A DNA stretch of 64,000 bases from Arsukibacterium sp. (GTDB lineage Bacteria > Pseudomonadota > Gammaproteobacteria > Enterobacterales > Alteromonadaceae): NCBI RefSeq assembly GCF_018402695.1, contig NZ_JAGYIM010000009.1, forward strand, positions 124,001 through 188,000, read 5' to 3'. Position numbers and translations under genes: made by a program. Every line of letters begins with the position of its first letter. Positions within the stretch are counted from its first letter, which is position 1. The notes beneath the pieces were generated by a model. That model was given only the letters and a program-made list of their open reading frames with translations. It was not told the origin of the DNA and searched no databases. Shown in pieces: positions 26,906 to 36,560 of the stretch.

Positions 26906-29433
26906 ATCGGTGCATTGAAGCTGTTACCCAGATACATGGCGTTAATCAGAATGCGGCTGGAACCGAAAAAGTAACCGCGGAATACCGGGTTATCCGTCAT
27001 GCCAATAACCCGGCCCCGGCCCAGGTTATGGGCAATAATCGCCGCGCCCTGGGCTATTTTTGGTACATACTCACTGGCGCTGTAACCGGCTAAATGCGGA
27101 CTCTGACTGTACAACGCCACATTGACAAAGGGTGAGCTACTGGGCTGAAGCAACATAATGTCATTTTTAAACAACGGTAAACGCGCCCGGGGTACGCCAA
27201 ATGTTAATGGATGGCTGAGATCAAGCTCAGCACTGAAAATGGCCCCGGCAATCCGGCGTTTCGCAGCCAGCGCTTCGCGGTCAGCGTAACTTAAATCCTG
27301 CTGCGGAATAAGTTGTTGCATCTCCTTACCCTGCCAGACCCCTGCCTGCAACAAACCTGCATTGGCCAGCCAGGCAGCGCCATCTTTATGACCCCACAAT
27401 ACACCGCCCTGCTCAGTCCACTGTTTCAGCTGCTTAATCTGGCTGTCCTGCCATTGCCGGTAGTTGCCATCTGCCAGAATAATATGGCTATAGCGGTTTA
27501 AGTTAATCCGGCTTAAGCGTTCAGGTTCAACCATGCTGGGCGAAATACCGGCTAAGCGTTCAAGGTTGTACCATACTTCGCCCGCTTCGGTTGAGTTTAC
27601 TCCGGGTCCGGCAATCAGCAGCACTTCCGGTTTTTTAATCACTGCAAAATTATGGCTGCCTAAATCGCTGCCCTCGGGGGTCAGGCCGCTGCGAATCGCA
27701 TGGACTTTAACCGGATATTGCTGCTGTATTTGCTGCAAATGGCTGAACCAGTCTTTGTCCTGCTGCAAGCCGGCAGCAATCAGCATAGTGCCGGGTTGAA
27801 ACTGCACCGTTTCGTCATTGGTCAGGGCGCTGAAATTATGCAGCGCTGAGCGCACTACCACACCTTCGGTCAGTAAAGCCTGCAACAACAAGGGTGCCTG
27901 TTGGTCCTGCCAGCTGAATGCATAAGCGTAAGCCCCGGCGGTTAACTGTGTTTTCAGTTGCGGTGTAGCCTGCCATTGCTCACTGGCCAGCGCCCGGCCA
28001 GGCTCGCGGCTTACTGCCTTAAACTCGATATTGAAGGCATAGGGCAAGGTCCAGCTGGACACATCATAGAAAGTGTTGTCTTTAAAGTTTTTTTCGGTAG
28101 AGAATGCCGCCTTAATCAAGCGGTATTGAGATTGTTGCAACGGCACAAAAAAACTCTGCCCCGCCTGATATTTAACATCACCGTCCTGCCAGTCACGTCG
28201 CAACGGGTAAACGGCAATATGATGGCGCTGCAACAAATCCAGTAAGGCTTGCAGCCGGCTCTGATCACCGTCATCCGTCAGCATGTAACCCCTGGTTTTA
28301 TCAGCTTTGGCCTGAGTCAAGCCACTTTGATAAAACTCCTGCTGGTAAGCTAACAGCTCCTGACGCTTTGCCACCGCACCACGAATGGTCGACAGCGACG
28401 CAGTAAACTGATTTTTGATGGTATCGCTAAAGCTCAGCAGACCATTTATCGATTCCTGCAAGTGACCACGGCTGCTTGCCTGTTCAAACAAGATACCGAC
28501 ACTACCGTTTACATCCGGGTAGGTGGAGCCTTTGCCGATATAAAAGTCATCAAAGCTTTCTTCGCTATAGTACAGTTGCGCTTGCTCATCAAATGCCGCG
28601 GCATGAAACTCTGCGATAGCCGCAGTCAATTCAAAATTGCGTTCCGGGGTTAGCGGGTAATTTCGGCTCGGGATCCCTGGCTGGAAAAAATAACTGCTGT
28701 TAGTGCCCATCTCATGAAAATCACCGACCACATTGGGTAACCATTGCTGAAACTGGGCAATCCGCGCCTGACTTTCCGGATGCTGTAGCAATAACCAGTC
28801 ACGGTTTAAATCAAACCAATAGTGGTTAGGCCGGCCATTTGGCCAGGGTTCAATGTGCTCACGGTGCTGCGGATCAGCAACCGGCTTACTGCCCTTGTGC
28901 ATATTTGCCCAAGACGCGAACCGATCATGACCATCCGGATTCAGGCTGGGTTGAATTAGAATAACCGCCCGGCTGAGCCAGGCAGCCACCTCTTCAGTTT
29001 CCACCGCGGTTAAATAATGCGCCAGAACCAGAGCTGCGTTGGCAGCACTGGGTTCGTTGCCATGCACACCATAACCCAGCCAGATAACAATTGGCGCATC
29101 GCTGGCGATGCTTTGGTCCTGTTTAGCCTGCTGCAAATGTTGTTGCCGGATGTCGTCTAACCGGCGTAAATTTTCAGGCGATGAAATAACCAGTTGCAGC
29201 AATGGTCGTTGTTCGTGGCTGTAGCCGATCACCTCTAGCATGGCTTTATCGGACTGGCTGGCCAGTTGCTCGAAATAACGCTGGATCTGATCATGCCGGG
29301 CATGCCAGTCACCCACCGGGTGGCCAAGGGTTTGTTGCGGAGCGGGTAGCCTGGAGTCTACCGGCTCATTAAAATACTGCGCCTGCGCCGATACGGCCCA
29401 GAGTGCGAAAAAAACCACTACACTCAGTTTCAT
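26893..29433 (-). CDS. Secreted M14-family zinc carboxypeptidase
   Basis: This 846-residue exported peptidase starts at the ATG at 29433, preceded by AAAGGAAACAGG. The signal peptide is MKLSVVVFFALWAVSAQAQ. The M14 zinc ligands are His124 and Glu127 (VHGNEP) and His240 (GDFHEMG). NPDGHDRF, typical of the family, is also present. The C-terminal half includes a glutamine-amidotransferase-like fold (about 610-720, with YSHIILADGNYRQW) of unknown role that is seen in other large M14 proteins. It probably digests peptides outside the cytoplasm. It sits between gntX and nfuA, which are adjacent in E. coli. Confidence 0.88.
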   Translation of the reverse strand: MKLSVVVFFALWAVSAQAQYFNEPVDSRLPAPQQTLGHPVGDWHARHDQIQRYFEQLASQSDKAMLEVIGYSHEQRPLLQLVISSPENLRRLDDIRQQHLQQAKQDQSIASDAPIVIWLGYGVHGNEPSAANAALVLAHYLTAVETEEVAAWLSRAVILIQPSLNPDGHDRFASWANMHKGSKPVADPQHREHIEPWPNGRPNHYWFDLNRDWLLLQHPESQARIAQFQQWLPNVVGDFHEMGTNSSYFFQPGIPSRNYPLTPERNFELTAAIAEFHAAAFDEQAQLYYSEESFDDFYIGKGSTYPDVNGSVGILFEQASSRGHLQESINGLLSFSDTIKNQFTASLSTIRGAVAKRQELLAYQQEFYQSGLTQAKADKTRGYMLTDDGDQSRLQALLDLLQRHHIAVYPLRRDWQDGDVKYQAGQSFFVPLQQSQYRLIKAAFSTEKNFKDNTFYDVSSWTLPYAFNIEFKAVSREPGRALASEQWQATPQLKTQLTAGAYAYAFSWQDQQAPLLLQALLTEGVVVRSALHNFSALTNDETVQFQPGTMLIAAGLQQDKDWFSHLQQIQQQYPVKVHAIRSGLTPEGSDLGSHNFAVIKKPEVLLIAGPGVNSTEAGEVWYNLERLAGISPSMVEPERLSRINLNRYSHIILADGNYRQWQDSQIKQLKQWTEQGGVLWGHKDGAAWLANAGLLQAGVWQGKEMQQLIPQQDLSYADREALAAKRRIAGAIFSAELDLSHPLTFGVPRARLPLFKNDIMLLQPSSSPFVNVALYSQSPHLAGYSASEYVPKIAQGAAIIAHNLGRGRVIGMTDNPVFRGYFFGSSRILINAMYLGNSFNAPIQSE

Positions 29434-29498
29434 GCCTGTTTCCTTTAATTTTTTTGCGCGCCCAGTTAGCCAGAAACTGCAGCAAAACTCAAGCAGGG

Positions 29499-29528
29499 CT
29501 GGCATCAGCGCCAGACTCGGAGTATGAT
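29499..29528 (+). promoter_or_regulatory. Candidate nfuA promoter
   Basis: CTGGCA (29499-29504) and TATGAT (29523-29528) are 18 bases apart and match four and five of six consensus positions. The ATG of nfuA follows 34 bases later. I saw no recognisable Fur or IscR site in the 129-base divergent gap. Confidence 0.4.
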
Positions 29529-29562
29529 AGCCATTAACCTAGTAATTTAGTCAGGTACTAAG

Positions 29563-30141
29563 ATGATTTCTATTTCAGAACAGGCGCAAGCCCATTTTGC
29601 AAAGCTGCTGGAAAAACAAGCTGCCGGTACCAGCATCCGGGTATTTGTTGTTAACCCTGGCACGGCTCAAGCCGAGTGTGGCGTATCTTACTGTCCGGCC
29701 GATGCCATTGAAGAGACCGACATCCAAATTGAATTTAACGGCTTTAACGCTGTGGTTGATGCAGAGAGCAAACCCTTTCTGGTAGACGCCGAAATTGATT
29801 TTGTAACCGATCAGATGGGCTCTCAGCTTACGTTAAAAGCGCCGAACGCCAAAGTGCGCAAGGTGAATGACAACGCGCCATTAATGGAGCGGGTCCAGTA
29901 TGTCATTGATGCCGAGATTAACCCGCAACTGGCGAACCATGGTGGCCGGGTATCGGTGATGGAGTTAACTGACGATGGCGTCGCAGTACTGCAATTTGGC
30001 GGGGGCTGTAATGGTTGCTCTCAGGTCGATTTGACCCTGAAAGAAGGTATAGAGAAAGAATTGCTGGCCCGGTTCACCGGTGAACTAAATGGCGTTCGCG
30101 ATATTACCGAACACCAGCGTGGCGAACACTCATACTATTAA
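29563..30141 (+). CDS. nfuA: NfuA, Fe-S cluster carrier protein
   Basis: This 192-residue carrier delivers 4Fe-4S clusters to target enzymes, especially under oxidative stress or iron limitation. The N-terminal degenerate A-type domain is present. The C-terminal Nfu domain has Cys149-x-x-Cys152 ([14 protein letters not shown]), at the same numbers as in E. coli. All expected features are intact. The conserved bioH-gntX-nfuA order is broken only by the M14 peptidase gene. Confidence 0.97.
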   Translation: MISISEQAQAHFAKLLEKQAAGTSIRVFVVNPGTAQAECGVSYCPADAIEETDIQIEFNGFNAVVDAESKPFLVDAEIDFVTDQMGSQLTLKAPNAKVRKVNDNAPLMERVQYVIDAEINPQLANHGGRVSVMELTDDGVAVLQFGGGCNGCSQVDLTLKEGIEKELLARFTGELNGVRDITEHQRGEHSYY

Positions 30142-30165
30142 GCCAACAGCCAATTATGATATAAC

Positions 30166-30198
30166 AGCCCTGGTGCAGGTCAGTTTCCGGGGTTTTTT
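30166..30198 (+). terminator. Terminator-like hairpin directly before the deacetylase start codon
   Basis: CCCTGG (30168-30173) can pair with CCGGGG (30187-30192) with one G-U pair, followed by six T (30193-30198). The next base begins the ATG of the deacetylase gene. The stem is short. It may end nfuA transcripts, or modulate the next gene since its right arm is also the only Shine-Dalgarno-like sequence. Confidence 0.4.
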
Positions 30199-31224
30199 AT
30201 GCGTTTTTTTGTTATCTTTTTTGCCAGCTTAAGTATTCTGCTAGGCTTACTGTCGCCAGCTCAGGCGGCCGTAATGCTGATTTACCACCATGTCGCTGAT
30301 GATACCCCCCGCGTCAGCAGTGTCACTGCTGACGAGTTACGCCAGCATTTGCAATACCTGCAAGACCACAACTTTCAGGTTATTGGCCTGGATAAACTGG
30401 TTAACCAACTGAAAAATGGTGAGCCCATTGCCGACAATGCGGTAGTCATTACCTTTGACGACAGTTTTGAAAATAACTACACCACCGCGCATCCGATCCT
30501 GATGGAGTTTGGCTACCCCTATACCATTTTTATCAGCCCTGGCAGTATCGACAATCGGGTGGGTCCGGTGCTTAGCTGGGAGCAGGTCAGAAAAATGGCC
30601 GCTGACGGCGTGTTGGTCGCTAACCACGCGATGAATCACGAGCATATGACCAGGCGGCAGCCTGGTGAAAGCGAAGCCGACTGGCTGGCCCGGATGGAGC
30701 AGAATATTCTGCAGGCTGAACGGCGGATAAAACAGGAAACCGGCCAGAGTCATCAATGGCTGGCCTACCCCTACGGTGAGTTTAACAACACGCTTGAAGC
30801 ATTGGTTAAAAAGCTTGGGTTCATCGGAATTGGTCAGCAATCCGGCGCGATTGGCCCTGCTACCCTGCTTACCCGGATCCCGCGTTACCCGGCGGCGGGT
30901 CAGTATGCTGATCTCTCTAAACTGGCTCAGAAATTGCGCACCCTCGCCTTTGATATTTCTGATTATTTGGCGGCTGATCAGCAAATAAGCGCCAACCCAC
31001 CTACGCTGCGCCTGAAACTCAACATCGCAGACTTCCTGCCACAACAACTACGTTGTTATGCCGGCACTGAAACCCTGGAACCCAAATGGCTGGATGACAG
31101 TACTTTTGAAGTCACGGCTAGCAAGCCGGTTAATCGCGGCCGCAGCCGCTATAACTGTACTGCGCCGTCACTCAGTAAAAAAGGCTATTTTTACTGGTAT
31201 TCGCAGCCGTGGTTAAATAACTAG
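30199..31224 (+). CDS. Exported polysaccharide deacetylase (NodB/CE4 family)
   Basis: This 341-residue protein has a signal peptide cut near PAQA (residue 23). The NodB domain shows VVITFDDSFENN with Asp87 and Asp88, the metal-binding NHAMNH with His143 and His147, and a later WLAYPYGEF motif. These are the metal site and catalytic base of CE4 deacetylases acting on N-acetylated or O-acetylated polysaccharides. A C-terminal region (about 260-341) is beta-rich with a Cys pair and not recognised. No biofilm polysaccharide operon is nearby, so the substrate is open. Confidence 0.9.
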   Translation: MRFFVIFFASLSILLGLLSPAQAAVMLIYHHVADDTPRVSSVTADELRQHLQYLQDHNFQVIGLDKLVNQLKNGEPIADNAVVITFDDSFENNYTTAHPILMEFGYPYTIFISPGSIDNRVGPVLSWEQVRKMAADGVLVANHAMNHEHMTRRQPGESEADWLARMEQNILQAERRIKQETGQSHQWLAYPYGEFNNTLEALVKKLGFIGIGQQSGAIGPATLLTRIPRYPAAGQYADLSKLAQKLRTLAFDISDYLAADQQISANPPTLRLKLNIADFLPQQLRCYAGTETLEPKWLDDSTFEVTASKPVNRGRSRYNCTAPSLSKKGYFYWYSQPWLNN

Positions 31225-31281
31225 TGTTCTAATCAGCTTACTGATATAAAAACAGTTTATCAGCATTGAAATGGACTTTTT

Positions 31282-33513
31282 GTGAAGCAGTTAACAAGAT
31301 ATATCGCTGCGCTGAGCCTGTTTATCACCTTGCAAAGCACTGCCGAGGTGGCACTAAGCCCGGTGCCAGACTGGGTAGTACCACTGCAGCCTGCACTGCG
31401 CAGCGACGTGCCGGAGCAAGATATAAGCAATGGGATTTATTATTTACTGGCAGATACCCAGTTGCAGGTTCCGGTAGCTGGCCAGCGCCAGATTTTTGAG
31501 CACTACGCCAGCCTGATAACAAGCAGTAAAGGCCTTGAACAAGCAGGTCAAATCAGTATTTACTTCGACCCTGGCTATCAGCAAGTCGCCCTTCATCAGC
31601 TGAATATCATACGTGATGGCAATACTATAAACCGTTACCCGCAAGCCCGTTTAAGTTTAGTGCAAACCGAGCATGAGTTAGAAAAGTTACTGTATCACGG
31701 CGAAACTGCGCTGAACATTGTGTTACCAGACCTGCGGGTCGGCGATATTGTCCAGTACAGCTACAGCCTGACCGGCAGTAATCCGGTATTTGCCGATCGC
31801 TTTAATACCAGCCAGCGTCTGAACTGGACCGTCCCCCTGCAACAACAACACTGGCGGCTGCTGTGGCAAAAGCCGGAGCCGCTGGTGTATCAATTCAGTA
31901 AAAATACAATGCCGTTGCAAATAAGTAAAACGGCAGAGAGTGTCAGCTATACCTTAGTTCAGCAAAATGTTGCGCCGGTTAAACACGAAGATGACACGCC
32001 AGACTGGTATTCGCCTTACAATGTTTTGTCATTCAGTAACAGCCCGCATTGGCAGGATATCGCCCGTTGGGGTACTGAATTATTTGAGCCCGCAATGGCT
32101 ACCAGCCCGGCCGTTGCGGCGCAAGTGGCCAGATTACAACGCGACTATGCCACGGCTGAGCAGCAAATTGCCGCCGCCCTGCAATTTGTGCAGACCGAAA
32201 TTCGATATCTGGGAATAGAGCTGGGGGAAAGCTCTCATAAGCCAGCCAGTGCAGGCCAGGTGTTGCAGCAACGGTACGGTGACTGCAAAGATAAAAGTGT
32301 GTTATTAGTCAGTATTTTACGCCAGCTTGGGCTGGATGCGGTTCCGGTCCTGGTCAATACTGAACTTAGTACCACTATCGCTGAGCGGCTGCCATCAGCC
32401 GGCGTGTTCGATCATGCTATTGTTAAACTGGCGTTTAATGATAAAAATTACTGGTTGGACCCAACCCGGAGTTTTCAGGCCGGGTCACTGGGAAGTGTAT
32501 ATCAGCCAAACTATGGTTACGCCCTTGAGCTGACTCCGACTGTCACTGAGTTGACCAGTATGAGCGCTGCTACTGAGCATACTGAGGTATTAATTAACGA
32601 GCAATTTCGTTTAGCTGAAGCACTCACCAGGCCGGCTGAATACCAGGTTAGAACCGTCTACAGTGGGTTGGATGCTGAGCGTTCACGCGCCGAGTTTGCC
32701 AACAATAGCGTCAGCCAGAAAGCTGACGGCTATGTCCAGTTTTACAGCCGCTACTACCCAACGATTAGTCTGGCCGGGCCAATTAGTAAAACTGATGATG
32801 CAGCAACTGGCCGTATCACCGTTGCGGAGTTTTATCAGATTGCCGATTTCTGGCAACAAGATGAAGATGAATCAGATAAGTTAAATGCCAACTTTTATAG
32901 TAATGGTATCAGCAGCTATCTGCAAACACCTGAAATTGCTGCCAACCGTACTCAACCTTTTGCCCTGAGTCATCCAGTCAATATCAGCCAGACCATTGCC
33001 ATTGAGCTGAATAACATCGACTGGCAATTTGCAGATGAACAAGTCGAGGAAAGTAATCCGTTTTTCCACTATCAAAGCCAACTGCAATTTGACAGTGACA
33101 GCAACAAACTGACCTTAACATACCAGTACAAAAGCCTTACCGACCACATAATGCCAGAGCAACGGGCAGAGTATATAGCAGCGGTTAACCGGGCCCGTAA
33201 CGATTTAAACCTGAATATTTATCAACGTGACGCTGTCAGCGAGGTTGCATTAACAGCATTCAATGACGGGGAAAAACTGACCTACTTGCTGCTGGCTGTG
33301 TATTTTATGCTGTGTATACTCTGCATCGCCCTCTGGTTGTTACCCACGCAAGCAGACAGGCAAAACCACAGCTTTCCGGAGCCCATGGTCCGGTTTGTTT
33401 TAACCTGGCTGGTTACCTTCAGTCTGTATGGCTTGTACTGGTGTGTTAAACATGGCCAGATGCTTAATGCACCTGTTGCCGCTGATAACTCATCTTCCCC
33501 TGCCGCTAACTAA
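31282..33513 (+). CDS. DUF3857 / transglutaminase-like exported membrane protein
   Basis: This 743-residue protein begins with GTG at 31282 (KQLTRYIAALSLFITLQSTA, a signal peptide). The N-terminal DUF3857 domain (about 60-220) is followed by a transglutaminase-like domain with an intact triad: Cys335 (RYGDCKDKS), His378 (FDHAIV) and Asp393 (WLDPTRS). Two membrane helices lie near the C-terminus (about 671-693 and 708-729). Such proteins are common in Bacteroidetes and Gammaproteobacteria but lack a firm function; periplasmic peptide or amide chemistry is the family inference. The 3' end overlaps the convergent SCO gene by four bases. Confidence 0.85.
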   Translation: MKQLTRYIAALSLFITLQSTAEVALSPVPDWVVPLQPALRSDVPEQDISNGIYYLLADTQLQVPVAGQRQIFEHYASLITSSKGLEQAGQISIYFDPGYQQVALHQLNIIRDGNTINRYPQARLSLVQTEHELEKLLYHGETALNIVLPDLRVGDIVQYSYSLTGSNPVFADRFNTSQRLNWTVPLQQQHWRLLWQKPEPLVYQFSKNTMPLQISKTAESVSYTLVQQNVAPVKHEDDTPDWYSPYNVLSFSNSPHWQDIARWGTELFEPAMATSPAVAAQVARLQRDYATAEQQIAAALQFVQTEIRYLGIELGESSHKPASAGQVLQQRYGDCKDKSVLLVSILRQLGLDAVPVLVNTELSTTIAERLPSAGVFDHAIVKLAFNDKNYWLDPTRSFQAGSLGSVYQPNYGYALELTPTVTELTSMSAATEHTEVLINEQFRLAEALTRPAEYQVRTVYSGLDAERSRAEFANNSVSQKADGYVQFYSRYYPTISLAGPISKTDDAATGRITVAEFYQIADFWQQDEDESDKLNANFYSNGISSYLQTPEIAANRTQPFALSHPVNISQTIAIELNNIDWQFADEQVEESNPFFHYQSQLQFDSDSNKLTLTYQYKSLTDHIMPEQRAEYIAAVNRARNDLNLNIYQRDAVSEVALTAFNDGEKLTYLLLAVYFMLCILCIALWLLPTQADRQNHSFPEPMVRFVLTWLVTFSLYGLYWCVKHGQMLNAPVAADNSSSPAAN

Positions 33514-34151
33514 TTGCGCTGCAGCTGGTTCAATACCAGCGGAAAGTCACTGAGTAATCGCTCCCGGTTAACCAGCGGCACTTCGCCGGGCAGCATATCT
33601 GGTTTAAACATAGCCGCGACCTGGCCTTGGGGGTTAATTAAAACCACCGACGCACTATGGTCTACCAGATAATCCTGCTCCGTGGTGCTACTCATGGCAT
33701 ACATTAAGCCCAGCTCCCGGACAAAAGGAAACAACTGGTCGTGGCCGGCGGTTAAGCCGGTCAATGCCGGCTGATTAAAATAATCGACGTATTGCTTCAG
33801 TTGTTCAGGCGTATCTCGCTGGGGGTCAACTGAGATAAACCAGATTTGCAGTGGTTGCTCGACGGTAGCTGCAAGTTCTTGCTGTACACCAGCCAGTTTG
33901 GCCAGGGTTAGCGGACAAATATCCGGGCAAAACGTGTAGCCAACAAAAGCCAGCGTCCACTTGTCCATTAAATCTGCCCGGCCCCGCGGCTTACTATCCT
34001 GATCAAGCAGGGTAAACTCCGTCAGGTTACGTGGTTGCGGATAAACCAGAGCTTGCTCTGGCAAAGGCTTATGCTGCCAGAGTAAATATAGCATCACTCC
34101 GGCCACAACGGCGGCGGCAGAAAGCATTAAAACGATTAAATTACGAAACAT
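33510..34151 (-). CDS. SCO1/SenC-family copper chaperone for cytochrome oxidase
   Basis: This 213-residue protein has one N-terminal membrane helix (about residues 4-24) and a thioredoxin fold facing the periplasm. Copper ligands Cys75 and Cys79 (FCPDIC) and His165 (DHSASV) are present. SCO proteins load copper into the CuA centre of subunit II. It is the last gene of the leftward oxidase assembly operon and overlaps ctaB by 11 bases. Confidence 0.94.
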   Translation of the reverse strand: MFRNLIVLMLSAAAVVAGVMLYLLWQHKPLPEQALVYPQPRNLTEFTLLDQDSKPRGRADLMDKWTLAFVGYTFCPDICPLTLAKLAGVQQELAATVEQPLQIWFISVDPQRDTPEQLKQYVDYFNQPALTGLTAGHDQLFPFVRELGLMYAMSSTTEQDYLVDHSASVVLINPQGQVAAMFKPDMLPGEVPLVNRERLLSDFPLVLNQLQRN

Positions 34152-35052
34152 AAAAAGGTGATACCTTAAAGTAATGGTCTACCAGCAATACCAGAAACAA
34201 CACCATCAAATGGACAATAGAGAATTTAAAGGTAGCCATTGCTGTCTTGCTGTCTGCATTAAATTTCAATTTCCAGGCGTACTGTAAAAACCGTAAATTC
34301 AGGACGGTACTGCCCAGCAGATACACGGCGCCCGTCATACCGACGATATAGGGCAGTAAACAAACCAGACACAGCAGCACTGTGTACAATAAAATCGCGC
34401 TTTTGGTGTATTCAATGCCATGGGTTACCGGCAGCATCGGCATGTTCACTTTGGCATAGTCATCCCGGCGGTGGATAGCCAGCGCCCAGAAATGGGGCGG
34501 GGTCCAGGCAAAAATGATCATCACCAGCAGCAGGGCATAACCATGAATATCACCGGTAACGGCCGTCCAGCCCAGTAACGGTGGCATTGCTCCTGCCAGG
34601 CCGCCAATGACGATATTCTGCGGGGTGGCCCGTTTCAAAAACATGGTATAAACCACGGCATAACCAAATAAACTGAGCAGGGTCAGCCAGGCTGTCAGCG
34701 AATTAACGCCAAGATATAACAAGACAAAACCCATGGCGGCCAGGGCACAGGCAAAGGCGACCGCTTGCTGCGAGCTTACCCGGCCTTTCGCTACCGGCCG
34801 GCTGTGAGTCCGCGCCATCTGCGCATCAATTCGCTGATCGACCACATGGTTAAGCGCTGCAGCTGCGCCCGACAACAAGCCAATACCGATGGTCGCGAAT
34901 ACCACAACGGCCACATCCGGCAAGCCGGGTGATGCCAGCATCATGCCCACCCAGGCTGTTAACACCAGCAACGCCACTACTTTTGGTTTAGTTAACTCCA
35001 GATAGTCGCGCCAGCGGGAAATTCCGTGTCGCGAAGCCAATATTGTTGCCAT
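34141..35052 (-). CDS. ctaB: CtaB (CyoE-like), protoheme IX farnesyltransferase
   Basis: This 303-residue UbiA-superfamily membrane enzyme adds a farnesyl group to heme B to make heme O. The prenyl-diphosphate sites are present: [19 protein letters not shown] and the second [15 protein letters not shown]. Multiple membrane helices span the length. It abuts ctaA, whose enzyme uses the product, so the two together supply heme A for the oxidase encoded upstream. Confidence 0.95.
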   Translation of the reverse strand: MATILASRHGISRWRDYLELTKPKVVALLVLTAWVGMMLASPGLPDVAVVVFATIGIGLLSGAAAALNHVVDQRIDAQMARTHSRPVAKGRVSSQQAVAFACALAAMGFVLLYLGVNSLTAWLTLLSLFGYAVVYTMFLKRATPQNIVIGGLAGAMPPLLGWTAVTGDIHGYALLLVMIIFAWTPPHFWALAIHRRDDYAKVNMPMLPVTHGIEYTKSAILLYTVLLCLVCLLPYIVGMTGAVYLLGSTVLNLRFLQYAWKLKFNADSKTAMATFKFSIVHLMVLFLVLLVDHYFKVSPFYVS

Positions 35053-36048
35053 TTACGCCTCCCTGCCAACAGGCCGGTAGAGTTGATACACCACCACCAC
35101 CATAATCATCAGTAAGTTTGCCCCGATAAAATTGTGTGCTACCGCATTAGCCAGGGGCAAATGTAATACTACATTTAACAGGCCCAGAATAAATTGCAAT
35201 AACAATATCACGCCAATTGCCAAGGCAAATTTCTGCATTATTTTAGTTTGCGCCCGGCGATACAGGCTGATGGCAAACCAACTAACCACAGCTAGCGTAA
35301 TATACGCCCCTAAGCGGTGAAACACATGAACTGTCTGGCGGGCTTCGGCTGACATTACCCCATATTCATAGTCACTGTATCCCAGATGTAAATCAAACGC
35401 CTCATCCAGCGCCAGCCGACCGACCCAACCTGCTTCACAAACCGGCAGCTCAATGCAGGCCAGTGCGGCGTAATTCGCCGCGGTCCAGCCGCCAAGACCA
35501 ATTTGCACCATAACCACTACCGCAGCGCCAATTGCTAATGGCTTTAACTGTGTCAACGCAGGCTCCGCTACCCGCAAAACAGGGGTCAGCTGCATCCAGT
35601 ACAACGCCAGTAAACAATAGAGGGTAAAGCCACCCAGCAAATGCGCCAGCACCACTATAGGTAGTAAGCTCATGGTGACTGTCCAGGCACCTAGTGCGGC
35701 CTGGCAAATCACCAGCAATAACAGCACCGTCGGCAAGGTGCGGGGCTGCTGTCCTTTGCTGATCATGCTGGAAATAAATATCGCAGCAATTAGCAGACCT
35801 AAGGTACCGGCCAGATAACGATGGATCATTTCATTCCAGGCTTTTTGTGGCTCTAGTGGCCGTTCAGGAAACGCCTGCGCGGCAATTGCAATGCTTTCTG
35901 GCTTTTCTGGCACCTTTAGAAAACCATAGCAGCCCGGCCAGTCCGGACAACCCAGCCCGGCATCAGTTAAGCGGGTAAAAGCACCATAAATAATTACCAC
36001 CATCGTCAACAGCAAAGTAAGAGAAACCAACTTTTTATGTCTGGTCAT
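35053..36048 (-). CDS. ctaA: CtaA (COX15-like), heme A synthase
   Basis: This 331-residue membrane protein oxidises heme O to heme A. Eight predicted helices and conserved histidines are visible (MIHRYLAG, VLAHLLGG, VFHRLGAY, AVAHNFIG). The N-terminal TRLTDAGLGCPDWPGCYG motif is typical of COX15 proteins. Its start overlaps the end of the next upstream gene by four bases. Confidence 0.95.
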   Translation of the reverse strand: MTRHKKLVSLTLLLTMVVIIYGAFTRLTDAGLGCPDWPGCYGFLKVPEKPESIAIAAQAFPERPLEPQKAWNEMIHRYLAGTLGLLIAAIFISSMISKGQQPRTLPTVLLLLVICQAALGAWTVTMSLLPIVVLAHLLGGFTLYCLLALYWMQLTPVLRVAEPALTQLKPLAIGAAVVVMVQIGLGGWTAANYAALACIELPVCEAGWVGRLALDEAFDLHLGYSDYEYGVMSAEARQTVHVFHRLGAYITLAVVSWFAISLYRRAQTKIMQKFALAIGVILLLQFILGLLNVVLHLPLANAVAHNFIGANLLMIMVVVVYQLYRPVGREA

Positions 36049-36560
36049 ACGCTGGTCCTGTCATAATTTAACAACTTTAATAAGTCATAACGGATATTAC
36101 GGGCAATATCTGCCATCTCAGTTTGTTGCTCTGGCATCGGGTAACTCAGCAATACCAGCCCTTTCTGGTCAACCAACAATATTTGCTGCTGCAGCAGTGC
36201 AACGTCATCAATTGCAGCCGGTTGCTGAACAAACATTGGATAGTCATCAGCGTCTGTTAATGGCCCAACCACCACCGGTTGCACCTGCTCCTGCTTGCGG
36301 CCAAGACCAATATATAGCTGTTTTACGGTATGCAAGGCATTCTGACAACGCTGCTGACAAGGCGCATCAGTCAGTATGACTATCCGCCAGTGTTTTTTCT
36401 GGCCGCTGATATCGTCCAGTAAAAAGATTTCCTGCTGCAGCCAGACTCCTTTGCTAGATGAGCCTGGGTTGAACCAACCCATTTCCAGTACCAGTTTTGC
36501 AGCTGCCAGTGGCAATACACAACATATTACAAACAGCAGCATAAATTTATTTTTATTCAT
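36045..36560 (-). CDS. SCO-like membrane-anchored protein of the oxidase operon, unknown function
   Basis: I chose the ATG at 36560 (MNKNKFMLLFVICCVLP), which has GGGAGAG just upstream, giving 171 residues; a longer frame runs into SURF1. After a membrane anchor (residues 6-23) comes a domain that looks like a shortened SCO/thioredoxin fold. ILTDAPCQQRC has Cys68 and Cys72 in the same C-x3-C spacing as SCO, and a later ILLVDQKGLVLLSY strand follows. The copper-binding His that SCO proteins carry before this strand is not evident. It lies between the SURF1 gene and ctaA, so a role in oxidase assembly or thiol redox is likely by context. Confidence 0.75.
   Translation of the reverse strand: MNKNKFMLLFVICCVLPLAAAKLVLEMGWFNPGSSSKGVWLQQEIFLLDDISGQKKHWRIVILTDAPCQQRCQNALHTVKQLYIGLGRKQEQVQPVVVGPLTDADDYPMFVQQPAAIDDVALLQQQILLVDQKGLVLLSYPMPEQQTEMADIARNIRYDLLKLLNYDRTSV

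Noticed and set aside
30337-31047. 236-codon frame opposite the polysaccharide deacetylase
   Set aside because: The deacetylase has a signal peptide and full catalytic motifs; the antisense frame has no recognisable feature or ribosome-binding site.
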